64,000 nucleotides of DNA from CAVOJV01 sp963696325. Its GTDB lineage: Bacteria > Pseudomonadota > Gammaproteobacteria > Competibacterales > Competibacteraceae. The first letter of the stretch is position 1; every line of letters starts with the position of its first letter. The notes below the pieces were generated by a model that was given only the letters and a program-made list of their open reading frames with translations, was not told where the DNA came from and did no database searches. This document shows, piece after piece, positions 33,708-42,633 of the stretch. The stretch lies in NCBI GenBank assembly GCA_963696325.1, contig CAVOJV010000041.1:1-64000 (forward strand). Direction: 5' to 3'. The translations under genes were made by a program, and so were the position numbers.

Positions 33708-34629
33708 TCACTTTGCATAGCGTTCTCCTGTTCCGTCCGACTGCAGCAGCTGTTTCACCTGCGCCATGACCTCCGCTTTCGCCAGCGTTCCGTCCAAGAT
33801 GGCCTCGATGGCGGCGAGCTGGGCCGGGGTCAATTTCGCCAAGGGTTTCATCAGCCAGTCGGCGATGGCGCGTTTGGCCGCCAGCCGGCTGGGAAACGTG
33901 AATTCCTGGAACGGATCCGGGTCGGCGAATGGCCGCACGGGCAATGGCCCCTTTTCGATAACCGGCAGGACGATACGGTCGTCCAGGGCCGCCCGAGGCA
34001 GTTTGAGCTGTTCTGCCAAGGTTTCGATCCGATCGGCGCGCTGTTGCGTCTTGGATTTCTTGAAACTGCGGTAACGGCCCAGATCGATGGGGCCGCCAAT
34101 GGGATAGTAAGGGCCAAAGCGTTTCTCGCCGTGCTCGACGTACAAAATCCCGTCAAAAATGCCCCACCATAGAATCACCCGCTCGCCCGCCAGATCAGGG
34201 TCCACCTCATACAAACCATGCCCGGTGGAGATCCGCGCATCGATGCCCACCTTCCGGCTTTCGGGTTCCCGGGCAAAGGTGCAAAACCGTTCCCAGCTGC
34301 ACATCTGGCGAATGCCGCTCGTCGGTAAATTTTGACACCAGTCTTCCAAGCGCGAATGGTCTTCGGATCGGTGCGGCATCGCGTTATACCGCAGCAGATA
34401 GTTGAACAACCAGGCATTGGCTTCCGCCTCGGTCTGCGGCTCATGAAAGTGGTACAGGGTTTCCTGCGCCTCCTTGACGGTACGAAACGGCCGCTCGACC
34501 TTGCCTTTGGCGCGCGCCGTGACGCGCCGGCCGTCGCTCCCCTTGGGGAGATGGGTGCACACCGTAATGCCCAGGTATTTCATGGTCTGCTGAAAAACCT
34601 GGCTGCGGGCGATGGGGCCGTTATCCATA
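33708..34629 (-). pseudogene. Transposon DDE transposase, C-terminal half (interrupted by RIT)
   Basis: Begins DNGPIARSQVFQQTMKYLGI (second catalytic Asp of an rve/integrase core), then GKVERPFRTVKEAQETLYHF (Glu), and a long C-terminal region with a beta-barrel like Mu/TniA (HGLYEVDPDLAGERVILWWG). Directly joined in frame to the N-terminal half when the RIT element is removed. Together about 550 residues. Confidence 0.8.
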
Positions 34630-34795
34630 AAATGTTGCCGCCTTGGTTATGTAGCCACTGATGCTGCTGGGGGCGCAGGCACGGCCCGGTGCCTGCGCTA
34701 TGGGCCACATAACGCTTAGAGCGATTGCAGCCATTTCAACAGCGACGGATCGTCCCGCCAGATTGCTTTTCTCGGGGATCCCGCAGAAGCGGAAA
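34624..34795. repeat. 172-bp inverted repeat, left end of RIT
   Basis: Exact inverse of the segment at 38041-38212 over all 172 bases that I could compare. Begins TCCATAAAATGTTGCC. Such long perfect repeats at both ends are typical of RIT elements and can be kept identical by recombination. Confidence 0.92.
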
Positions 34796-34846
34796 GACAA
34801 GTCATGATCTTCTCTCCTGTTCAACACACGGTGAGAGGAGATCATC

Positions 34847-36112
34847 ATGCTAGACCGATACTTTACTAAACCAGAGACGCTCGACCGCATCGGCACTTCG
34901 TGGTTGGGTGAACCCATCAAGCGTTATGTGAACTGGCTACATGAACAGGGCTACGGACCCCGTACCGTCCAGCGCCGGGTTCCCGTACTCATGCAGTTCG
35001 GGGAATTTACCCGCGCACGAGGTGCCACAACCTGGACGACGCTGCCGGACTACGTAGCTCCCTTTGTTGATCACTATATTCAAGCGCATGAGCTAGAGCG
35101 AACCCACAAGGAAGCGCTGGCAGATCGCATGAAGTTTGCCCGCACTCCGGTGCGACAGTTGTTGTCCCTAATACTGCCTGATTACACCTGGAAGCGAAGC
35201 CGGAAGTGGTCTGCGCCACTTGCCAAGCAAGCGGAGGGGTTTTTCGACTATTTGAGCCAAGAGCGCGGGCTCAGTCCACTCACTGTCAAGAACATCACCC
35301 ACCATATCCGGCGCTTGGAGAAGTACCTGCAACGGATCGAGCTTCACGATTTGGGTGCCTTGTCGCCTGCGGTCATTAGCGCCTTTATGACTGATAGCAG
35401 TCGTGATTTGGGGAAGTCAGCGTTACGCGGGTTGAGCAGCCACTTACGCGTTTTCTTGGATTATCTGCACCGCGAAGGCGTGACTGAACGCAATCTCCGA
35501 CCGGTTGTGGAGGCGCCGACCCACTACCGCTTGGCCAAGGTCCCACGTGCCATCACCTGGGATGAGGTGCGCCGGCTGCTGGAGTCGGTCGATCGCCGAA
35601 CGCCGACCGGCAAACGGGACTACGCCATGTTGCTTCTGCTGGTGACCTATGGGCTGCGCGCCCGCGAGGCAGCCGCGTTGAGGCTCGACGATATTGATTG
35701 GGAGCGACAGCGCTTTCACGTACCCGAGCGCAAAGCGGGCCATTCCACCGCCTACCCGCTGTCATCCATCGTGGCCGAGGGCATCGTCGAATACCTACAA
35801 CAGGGTCGGCCGAAAACCACCGAACGCAGCCTCTTCTTTCGAGCTCGGGTGCCTTATCAGGGCATCGATGCGACAGTCGTCTCCCAGCTGGTCGGTCGCT
35901 ACCTACGCAAAGCCGGTATCACCGTCCCTCGCGCTGGCTCCCATACCCTGCGCCACACCTGTGTACAGCGCCTTGTCGATGCGCACTTTGATCTTAAGAG
36001 CATTGGCGATTATGTCGGCCACAGCTCACCGGCCTCGACGGAAATCTACGCCAAGATCAACATTGAAGCACTGCGCGAAGTCGCTCTCGGGGTCGGGGAG
36101 GATGTGTTATGA
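34847..36112 (+). CDS. RIT recombinase 1
   Basis: 421-residue tyrosine recombinase. N-terminal extension (MLDRYFTKPETLDRIGTSWL), SAM-like domain (FFDYLSQERGLSPLTVKNIT) and catalytic domain: TYGLRAREAAALRLDDI (Arg), GSHTLRHTCVQRLVD (His-x-x-Arg), VGHSSPASTEIYAKINIEAL (His, Tyr). GAGAGGAG precedes the ATG. Its end overlaps gene 2 by ATGA, and all three probably form one transcript. Confidence 0.9.
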   Translation: MLDRYFTKPETLDRIGTSWLGEPIKRYVNWLHEQGYGPRTVQRRVPVLMQFGEFTRARGATTWTTLPDYVAPFVDHYIQAHELERTHKEALADRMKFARTPVRQLLSLILPDYTWKRSRKWSAPLAKQAEGFFDYLSQERGLSPLTVKNITHHIRRLEKYLQRIELHDLGALSPAVISAFMTDSSRDLGKSALRGLSSHLRVFLDYLHREGVTERNLRPVVEAPTHYRLAKVPRAITWDEVRRLLESVDRRTPTGKRDYAMLLLLVTYGLRAREAAALRLDDIDWERQRFHVPERKAGHSTAYPLSSIVAEGIVEYLQQGRPKTTERSLFFRARVPYQGIDATVVSQLVGRYLRKAGITVPRAGSHTLRHTCVQRLVDAHFDLKSIGDYVGHSSPASTEIYAKINIEALREVALGVGEDVL

Positions 36113-37104
36113 AGACGAAGACGTGGAGCGATTTTGAGAGCCTCTTAGCCGACGGTATCCGTGGCTTCCTGGTACATAAGCGCGCCCTCGGCAAGAGGTA
36201 TCGAGGCGAGGAGGAGTATTTCCGCCTCCTGGACCGCTACCTGGTTGCCCAGCAGGTCACCACGGTCACCGCGATCACGCCGGCGCTGATCGAGGCGTTC
36301 CTGGTCTCCCGCCCCTATGCACCGCGGTCGTTTAACACCCACCTCGCCATGTTACGCCGGCTCTTTGCTTGGTTGGTGCTGCAGGCGGTGGTCTCCGAGT
36401 CGCCGGTCCATGCTTCGCGACGCCCTAATCGGCCACCGCGACGGCCATTTATCTTCAACAGCACCGAGGTCCAATGCCTGCTCGAGGCCGCCGCTCAGCT
36501 GCCACCGCACCCGCGGCTTTGCCACCGCGGTGAGACGTACCGATTGGCGTTTGCGATGATGTACGGCCTCGGGTTACGGACGGGTGAGGTGGTGCGGCTG
36601 TGCCGACAGGACGTCGACTTTGAGCGGCAGGTGTTACTTATCCGGAAGACCAAGTTTGCCAAAAGCCGTTTGGTGCCCTTCGGACCGAAACTGGCCGCCG
36701 AGATCGAAGCTTATATGCAGCTGAACGAGCAGTACCGCAGCCACTGGCAGCCCGAGCACCCGCTATTGTCGTTTCACCTCGATAAGACGAGGCCCATCTT
36801 CGGCAAATCCATCAGCCGTGGCTTTCATGCATTGATTCCAGCGCTCGGCCTGACTATGCCTCCCGGCGTTGCTGATCCCCGAGCCCATCATTTACGGCAT
36901 TCGTTCGCAGTGAATACGCTGCTGCGCTGGTACCGGCAGGGGGCCAATCCAGCCCAGCACCTGCTTCATTTGTCGACCTTTCTCGGTCACGTCGACCCCA
37001 CCTCAACGGCGGTGTATCTGACGATCACCGCCGAACTGCTGGAAGAAGCCGGGCATCGCTTTGAACGATTCGCAGCCCCTGTGCTGCAGGAGGTCTTGTT
37101 ATGA
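36109..37104 (+). CDS. RIT recombinase 2
   Basis: 331-residue tyrosine recombinase. Starts MKTKTWSDFESLLADGIRGF; catalytic residues in YGLGLRTGEVVRLCRQDVDF, AHHLRHSFAVNTLLRW, and LGHVDPTSTAVYLTITAELL. Stop overlaps the next start (ATGA). The three genes differ strongly in sequence, as expected for RIT trios where each has a distinct subfamily. Confidence 0.9.
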   Translation: MKTKTWSDFESLLADGIRGFLVHKRALGKRYRGEEEYFRLLDRYLVAQQVTTVTAITPALIEAFLVSRPYAPRSFNTHLAMLRRLFAWLVLQAVVSESPVHASRRPNRPPRRPFIFNSTEVQCLLEAAAQLPPHPRLCHRGETYRLAFAMMYGLGLRTGEVVRLCRQDVDFERQVLLIRKTKFAKSRLVPFGPKLAAEIEAYMQLNEQYRSHWQPEHPLLSFHLDKTRPIFGKSISRGFHALIPALGLTMPPGVADPRAHHLRHSFAVNTLLRWYRQGANPAQHLLHLSTFLGHVDPTSTAVYLTITAELLEEAGHRFERFAAPVLQEVLL

Positions 37105-38120
37105 CCACACCAACCTTGGGTACCATCCTCTACAGCTACTTCGAAGATCATCTAAAGTGCCAAAAGGGTCTGAGTGTTGCGTCCATTAAGAGCTACCGCG
37201 ACAGTATCCGGCTGTTCTTGCAGTTTGTTGCCCGTGACACCAGGCGTAAGATCACCAGCCTGGCGCTTTCAGCGCTGACCGCCGAGCGGGCGCGCCAGTT
37301 CCTACGCAGTCTCGAAACGGAACGGGCGAACCACACGCGCACGCGTAACCTGCGGTTGTCAGCGTTGCATACCTTCTTTGAGTACCTGGGCTACCAGGTA
37401 CCGGAGATGCTTGCCGAGGCTGAGCGGGTCGCGGCTATCCCAAAGAAGCGCGTGCCACCGCCGGAGACCTTCTTCCTGGAGCGTGACGAGATGGAAACGC
37501 TCTTCGCCAATCTGCCGAAGGAAGGCCGCTTCGCGCTGCGCGACCGCGCGCTGCTGCTGTTTCTCTACAACACAGGGGCGCGAGCGCAGGAGGTCGCGGA
37601 CTTGCGAGCCAATAACCTGGAGATGACATCTCACCCACGGGTTCATCTGCATGGTAAAGGTGATAAGTGGCGTGTCTGCCCGCTGTGGACGGAGACTTCA
37701 TCGCTACTGAAGCAACTGCTCGGCGAGCAGCCAACGGGTAGGGAGTCAGACCGACCGGTATTCAGCTCGCTCCATGGTCAGCCGCTGACGCGGCACGGGA
37801 TCTATAAAATTGTGCGTCGTCACACTAACGGACTGGCAACACAGGGAGCGAACCTCACAGCCCGTCGAGTCTCGCCGCATGTCTTTAGACATAGTACAGC
37901 GGTGGCTTTACTGGAGTCAGGCGTGGAGCTCAATGTGATTCGCGGTTGGCTGGGTCACGTCGGACTGGATACCACCCATCGGTATGCAGAGATCAACATC
38001 CGCATGAAGGAAAAAGCTCTCGCCGCTTGTGAACCGCCGGTTTCCGCTTCTGCGGGATCCCCGAGAAAAGCAATCTGGCGGGACGATCCGTCGCTGTTGA
38101 AATGGCTGCAATCGCTCTAA
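37101..38120 (+). CDS. RIT recombinase 3, C-terminus encoded inside the inverted repeat
   Basis: 339-residue tyrosine recombinase with RARQFLRSLETERANHTRTR in the core-binding domain, YNTGARAQEVADLRANNLEM (Arg), SPHVFRHSTAVALLESG (His/Arg) and LGHVGLDTTHRYAEINIRMK (His/Tyr). The last about 26 codons (PRKAIWRDDPSLLKWLQSL) lie within the right 172-bp repeat, so repeat and protein end constrain each other. Confidence 0.9.
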   Translation: MTTPTLGTILYSYFEDHLKCQKGLSVASIKSYRDSIRLFLQFVARDTRRKITSLALSALTAERARQFLRSLETERANHTRTRNLRLSALHTFFEYLGYQVPEMLAEAERVAAIPKKRVPPPETFFLERDEMETLFANLPKEGRFALRDRALLLFLYNTGARAQEVADLRANNLEMTSHPRVHLHGKGDKWRVCPLWTETSSLLKQLLGEQPTGRESDRPVFSSLHGQPLTRHGIYKIVRRHTNGLATQGANLTARRVSPHVFRHSTAVALLESGVELNVIRGWLGHVGLDTTHRYAEINIRMKEKALAACEPPVSASAGSPRKAIWRDDPSLLKWLQSL

Positions 38121-38212
38121 GCGTTATGTGGCCCATAGCGCAGGCACCGGGCCGTGCCTGCGCCCCCAGCAGCATCAGTGGCTACATAACCAAGGCGGCA
38201 ACATTTTATGGA
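38041..38212. repeat. 172-bp inverted repeat, right end of RIT
   Basis: Mirror of the left repeat. Overlaps the 3' end of recombinase 3 and contains an internal GC-rich hairpin (GCAGGCACCGGGCCGTGCCTGC) between coding end and tip. Confidence 0.92.
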
Positions 38213-38238
38213 ATATGTTCCGCGGAACATATTCCATA
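38207..38238. repeat. 32-bp perfect palindrome at RIT right junction
   Basis: Arms TATGGAATATGTTCCG and its inverse meet without a spacer. It overlaps the tip of the right repeat by six bases and ends with TCCATA, the same six bases that start the left repeat. This is what the joined ends of a circular RIT would look like, left behind on one side after integration. Confidence 0.88.
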
Positions 38239-38969
38239 TAAATCATGTCGGGTATGCCCTGAAACGGAAACGCTTCGACCGGCTTAGGCGACATGGCATT
38301 GAACAGGAATCGCAGCGCGGCCTCGACGTCTTCCCCGTAGACGCAGTGGTATTCGTCGTAGTCCACGCCACTGCGGTCATCGACCACGCTGTAAAGCATG
38401 AGTAGTGGGTTCCCCCGCGACGGATCGATCCAAAGCGGTTGCTTGACGTGTTTCAGGTCCGAGGGGCTCAGATCGAAGTGCCAACACTGATTGCTGTGCT
38501 CGGCTTGAAAGCGTACCGCCGGCGGCTGCCGGTTCAAAGTCTCGTACTGATAACCCCATTGTTTGAGATAGCGGTTCACCGTGGTGGGTTTGAGCAGATT
38601 TGGTGGCGCCTGAATCGACCCGTCCGGCAACTCGAAGCCGTATTGTTCCAGCAAGCGGATACATTCCGGCGTGGAGAGATGGCGGCCCTTCTTATTCGAA
38701 GTCCGGATCTTGAGGGCGGCGATCACTTCGCAATACCGCTCCAGGGTGGCTTTGGGCAATATGCGAGGTACACCGTGATCGGCGCGCCGAACGGATTTGG
38801 GCCGGGCAATTTCATGTAGCGCCCGGTAAAGACTCGATTCCGAGAGGCCATAAAGATGGGCTGTGTCCTGGACGACCTTCCGGCGTTCCGTGCTGCGCGG
38901 CGGCAAGGTATCCAAACGCCGGCGTAAATCGACCACGGCCTCGGACGGTAATCGGTGTTTCCGAGACAT
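38233..38969 (-). pseudogene. Transposon DDE transposase, N-terminal half (interrupted by RIT)
   Basis: Starts MSRKHRLPSEAVVDLRRRLD with a helix-turn-helix (TAHLYGLSESSLYRALHEIA) and contains HSNQCWHFDLSPSDLKHV and LLMLYSVVDDRSGVDYDEYH (first catalytic Asp). Coding ends at DMIYM, where the RIT element intervenes. The gene would otherwise be intact. Confidence 0.82.
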
Positions 38970-38984
38970 GGGTGCAGTGAGCGG

Positions 38985-39605
38985 TTACGCCGCCTTGCGG
39001 ACTCTAAGCTGGCGGCGCTCCAACCATTGGTAGAGTGTCGACGGTGCGCAATCCACCAGCTTGGCAATGGATCGTTTGCTGATGCCCTTGTTCAGATAGT
39101 CCCGAATCTCGGCTTCTTTCGCATCTAGTTTGACCCGCAACGATAAGCTGCCTTTCGGTCGGCCGATGCCCAAGCCTTGCGCCTTTCGGCGCGCCAGGCC
39201 TTCGGTGGTGCGCAAGGAAATAAATTCCCGCTCGATCTCCGCCGCCAGGCCCAGCACCGTGGCGGTGATCCGGCTTTGCATGGAGCTGTCCAGCACCATC
39301 TTCTGTTTGGCGACATGAATGATCAGTCCTCGTTCGGCGCACTGCTCCAGCAGTTCGAGCACTTGCAGCGTCGACCGGGCCATGCGGCTGATTTCAGGGA
39401 AAACGACCACATCGCCGGATTGCGCGGTTTCGGTCAACAATTTGCCCACGGCGCGTTCGCGCCAGTTCGTCCGGCCCGAGACTTCATCCTCAATAAAGGT
39501 CAGCGATCCCAGTTGACCGGCATTGGCATATTCCAAAATGCCATGCCGCTGACTTTGTACATCTTGGCGGTCCGTCGAGACGCGAAGATAGGCGTATACG
39601 GCCAT
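38985..39605 (-). CDS. tnpR: Serine resolvase of the transposon
   Basis: 206 residues: catalytic domain with Ser10 (YLRVSTDRQDVQ), EDEVSGRTNWRERAVGKLL, VVFPEISRMARSTLQVLELL, and a C-terminal Hin-like helix-turn-helix (GISKRSIAKLVDCAPSTLYQ). Resolvases of this type separate cointegrates. It lies 15 bp upstream of the transposase start on the same strand, so probably one transcript resolvase-transposase-ATPase before the interruptions. Confidence 0.88.
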   Translation of the reverse strand: MAVYAYLRVSTDRQDVQSQRHGILEYANAGQLGSLTFIEDEVSGRTNWRERAVGKLLTETAQSGDVVVFPEISRMARSTLQVLELLEQCAERGLIIHVAKQKMVLDSSMQSRITATVLGLAAEIEREFISLRTTEGLARRKAQGLGIGRPKGSLSLRVKLDAKEAEIRDYLNKGISKRSIAKLVDCAPSTLYQWLERRQLRVRKAA

Positions 39606-39756
39606 AAAGTGGCACCCCTCCGTGAAAAGTGAAAACAGGTGTTTAATCGAACGAATATGATAAACTTTTTACCACAAAAAGCGGGCATAGATGACTGCTT
39701 TAAGGGATGGTTAAATCCGGACGAACCGACTGCTCGCTAACCAGGATGAGAATGCC

Positions 39757-40326
39757 ATGAACACCGCGATCGCATTACCCCGCCATAAGCTCAGCGTCAC
39801 GCATTATCACCGGATGATTCAGGCCGGCATCTTGGGCCGGGATGATCATGTCGAGTTGATTGAGGGAGATCTAATTGAGATGGCACCCACTGGCCCCGAA
39901 CACGCAGACTTGGTTGCCTACCTGGGCCAATGCCTGAGAACTCTATCGGCATTCCTGGTCCGCGAAGAAAAACCGGTGACCTTACCCAACCATTCCGAGC
40001 CGGAACCCGACCTTGCATTGGTCAAACCGCGCCGTTATGCGGACTCCCATCCCCACCCGGCGGATGTCGTGCTGATGATCGAAGTTGCAGACACCAGCCT
40101 TGAGAAGGACCAGCAGGTAAAATTACCCCTGTACGCCCGGTATTGCATACCTGAGGTCTGGATCGTCGACGTACGACAACGCACCGTGGATATCTTCTGG
40201 GAACCTCAAACCACCGCATCAGGCGCCCGCTATGCACAATCGAAGCGTGTTGAGCAGGGTGTGTTGAAATCTGAAACCCTCTCGGGCATTCAAGTGGCGA
40301 TGGATCAGCTCTGGCTCCGTCGCTAA
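39757..40326 (+). CDS. Uma2-family (DUF820) restriction-endonuclease-like protein
   Basis: 189 residues with the Uma2 layout: YHRMIQAGILGRDDHVELIE then GDLIEM, PEPDLALVKPR (Asp), VVLMIEVADTSLEKDQQVKL (Glu-x-Ala … Lys), YARYCIPEVWIVDVRQRTVD. The fold is PD-(D/E)xK nuclease-like; the biological role is not settled. It is the only cargo-like gene within the transposon, transcribed opposite to the transposition genes, next to the right terminal repeats. Confidence 0.8.
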   Translation: MNTAIALPRHKLSVTHYHRMIQAGILGRDDHVELIEGDLIEMAPTGPEHADLVAYLGQCLRTLSAFLVREEKPVTLPNHSEPEPDLALVKPRRYADSHPHPADVVLMIEVADTSLEKDQQVKLPLYARYCIPEVWIVDVRQRTVDIFWEPQTTASGARYAQSKRVEQGVLKSETLSGIQVAMDQLWLRR

Positions 40327-40329
40327 CGG

Positions 40330-40500
40330 CTGAAATTCGCATTTAGCTTGATTTCGGAGGGCTGTTTGCGGTTTGTTCGCACCTAATTTGGTTTCATTCG
40401 CAGATAATGCGGTTCTGATCACCAGCTTATTCGCAGTTAATCTGGTTTGAAACCGGGGTCTGTTTGCGGTTCCGATGGATTATGTTTGCAGTTCTTTACA
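40330..40500. repeat. Multiple terminal repeats, right end of the transposon
   Basis: Inverse of the left-end series: TGTTTGCGGT (twice), TTAATCTGGTTT and TTCGCA motifs at regular spacing, ending TTATGTTTGCAGTTC and TTTACA. The larger number of sites on this side is usual for an asymmetric transposon end. Confidence 0.8.
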
Positions 40501-40674
40501 GCTATGGAACGCGTTTCATAAACGTTCTTATGGAAAGTCGGCCATTATGTGCGTATTTCAGCGATTTCTGCCGGCTAATTTAATTGAAAGCTGCCACCTA
40601 GTTTAATGATTCCTGCCACCCGGCGGAGCGTAGCGACGCGGTAGTTAATTATGAGCGCTTATCTTACCTAGGGG

Positions 40675-41412
40675 TCAATCTTTATTTAGCTTTTTTCGCA
40701 TCGATTCTCCTTGCAGGGTAATTTTGTAGGCATTGTGTGCGATCCGGTCGAGAATGGCATCGGCGAGGGTGGGATCGCCGATGCGGGTGTGCCAATGGTC
40801 GAGCGGTAACTGGCTGGCGATGAGCGTGGAGCGCCGCTTATACCGTTCTTCGATAATTTCTAATAAGTCGTGGCGTTGTTCATCGGTGAGGGGCGCGAGT
40901 CCAAAATCGTCTAAATAGAGCAGATCGGTCTTGGCCAAACCCTTCAAGAGTTTGGCATAGCTGCCATCGCCTTTGGCGAGGCTGAGTGCTTGGAAAAGGG
41001 TGGGCAGGCGTTTGTAGATCGCGGTGAAGCCGTTGCGGCAGGCTTGATTGGCCAGCGCGCATCCTAACCAGGTCTTCCCGATCCCGGTGGGGCCGAGCAC
41101 GAGTAAATTGTGATGCTCGCGTACCCATTGCAAGGTAGCGAGCTTGGTGACCAAGGATTTATCCAGACCGCGGGGAACGCTGTAGATGATGTCCTCCACA
41201 CAGGCGGCGGTCTCGCGCAAGAGGGCTCTTTTGAGCCGTGCTTGCAGGTGCCGATTATCACGTTCGGTTTGCTCACGATCGAGCAACAGGCTGAGACGCT
41301 CTTCGAAGGTAAGCGAGCCAACCTCAGCCAGCTGGAGTTGTTCGTCGAGGGCTTTGGCCATGCCCCGCAGGCCCAAGCGGTAGAGAATATCGAGAAGCGG
41401 ATGTTTTATCAT
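40675..41412 (-). CDS. istB: IstB, IS21 helper ATPase
   Basis: 245 residues: N-terminal helical region, Walker A LGPTGIGKTWLGCALA, Walker B DLLYLDDFGLAPL, then SQLPLDHWHTRIGDPTLADA and ILDRIAHNAYKI. DnaC-like AAA+ protein that helps IstA choose and capture target DNA. Lies downstream of istA with a short gap, as usual. Confidence 0.95.
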   Translation of the reverse strand: MIKHPLLDILYRLGLRGMAKALDEQLQLAEVGSLTFEERLSLLLDREQTERDNRHLQARLKRALLRETAACVEDIIYSVPRGLDKSLVTKLATLQWVREHHNLLVLGPTGIGKTWLGCALANQACRNGFTAIYKRLPTLFQALSLAKGDGSYAKLLKGLAKTDLLYLDDFGLAPLTDEQRHDLLEIIEERYKRRSTLIASQLPLDHWHTRIGDPTLADAILDRIAHNAYKITLQGESMRKKLNKD

Positions 41413-41443
41413 GGTGATTTACCTTGCTATGGCAATGGCGGGG

Positions 41444-41989
41444 TTAGTGGTAATACCGAGGTCCGCGGATATGGGGATGCTCGATAGGGGGTGACTCCGC
41501 TGAAGTGGAGGGGGTCAGCAGGGGTCGACGGTCGAGTCCGTGCTTGAGAATGGACTCGATACTCTTGTAGCTGCAGCTACCGATGGCCAAGGCCCGCTCA
41601 CAGGCGGCTTCGAGCCGCGTGGGGTCATAGGCTTTGCCGAGACGCAGGAGGCCCAGACCAGCGCGGAAGCCTTGGTGGGGGTGTAAACGGGAGCACAGGA
41701 TACTGGCGACCGCTGCCGCCGTGGCAGGGCCGATCTGGGTGGCCCAGTTGAGGAGTCGTTCCGGGGTCCCCTCGGCGTAGGCTTGATGCGAGGGTGGCAG
41801 GTGCTCGGTCAGGGTGGTGTGGTGGCCTTTTTGATAGGAGCGGATATGACTGGCCACGCGCTGGCCCTTATGGAGCACCTGTACGGTGGTAACGGTAAAC
41901 TTGGCGTCCAGTGACTGCCCTACTAGACGGTAAGGCACGGAGTAGTAATGCTGGTCGACCTCGATGTGATAATCGAGGGGCACTTTGAT
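41444..41989 (-). pseudogene. istA: IstA, C-terminal third
   Basis: Coding resumes as KVPLDYHIEVDQHYYSVPYR after the IS200 pair, with LHKGQRVASHIRSYQKGHHT and SCSYKSIESILKHGLDR: the Mu-type C-terminal domain of IstA. Joining to the middle piece gives EWKK-LKVPLD. No own start; not expressed as part of a full transposase. Confidence 0.88.
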
Positions 41990-42633
41990 TTCCAAGCGGC
42001 AGGGTATAAACCTTCGCCTTTAGGCGGAAAAGTCTTTAGCATATCGCCCTTCATCAAGGGCAACAGCTTAAGCTAGTGAGCATGGTAGATCGAGAGCGAT
42101 ATCGTCGGGGTAGCCATACCGTAACAGAACTGAAGTATCACTTGGTGTGGAAGACGAAGTACAGCTATTCCGTCTTACGTGGGGATATTGGGTTACGGTT
42201 GCGAGAGGTGCTGAGGATGGTTTGTGCGGAGCAGGGGATGACGATTGTGCAAGGCAACATTCGGCCCAATCATGTCCATCTCCTGGTGAGTGCGCCCGCG
42301 CATCTGTCACCAGCGAAGATGGCCCAGTATCTCAAGGGCAAGTCATCCTACCGGTTGCAGCGGGAGTTTCGGGAACTCCAGAAACGCTATTGGGGACAGC
42401 ACTTATGGGGACGTGGTTACTTCTGTGCCACGGTGGGAGCGGTTACGGAAGAGCAAGTGAAACGGTATATTGAGGAGCAGGACGACGGGACGGGTACCGT
42501 CCAAGTGTGGGATGAGCCACCGGCACCCCCGGAGTAAGCTTCAGGCGGATTCATCCGCAAGCGTCACTGACTTTAGTCTGAAGAGGCGTTCACGCCCATC
42601 ACAACCTACCGGCTTTAGCCGGTAGTCATTGAG
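41990..42633 (+). mobile_element. IS200-type element, copy 2 (first of tandem pair)
   Basis: Same 644-bp unit as at 6.1 kb, inserted in istA after TTTGAT. Its right end CATTGAG is at once followed by the left end of copy 3, giving a head-to-tail dimer with no spacer. Confidence 0.92.
42076..42537 (+). CDS. tnpA: IS200/IS605-family TnpA, copy 2
   Basis: 153 residues, identical to copy 3 and one residue different from copy 1. HUH motif NHVHLL and Tyr131 are intact, so all three copies could be active. Transcribed opposite to the istA gene it interrupts. Confidence 0.92.
   Translation: MSMVDRERYRRGSHTVTELKYHLVWKTKYSYSVLRGDIGLRLREVLRMVCAEQGMTIVQGNIRPNHVHLLVSAPAHLSPAKMAQYLKGKSSYRLQREFRELQKRYWGQHLWGRGYFCATVGAVTEEQVKRYIEEQDDGTGTVQVWDEPPAPPE

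Larger units (their letters stand above)
34624..38238 (+). mobile_element. RIT (recombinase in trio) element
   Basis: Three overlapping tyrosine recombinase genes between 172-bp inverted repeats, inserted in a DDE transposase gene. At the right, beyond the repeat, lies a 32-bp perfect palindrome that is absent from the left, ending in TCCATA shared with the target. Removing the element restores the target protein as …DMIYM-DNGPIARS…. Architecture matches described RIT elements. Confidence 0.93.
31602..40500 (-). mobile_element. 8.9-kb transposon with multiple terminal repeats (ATPase, transposase, resolvase, Uma2)
   Basis: Both ends begin TGT and share GAACTGCAAACATAA, then a series of two motif classes (ACCGCAAACA and ACCAGATTAA-type with TGCGAA) in matching order. 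Genes: AAA ATPase, DDE transposase, serine resolvase and a Uma2-like protein. An IS982-like element and a 3.6-kb RIT element are inserted inside, so the original unit was about 4.3 kb. Multi-repeat ends plus transposase/ATPase/resolvase recall Tn5053/Tn402 or Tn7-like transposons. Flanks do not match, so no target duplication remains. Confidence 0.72.
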
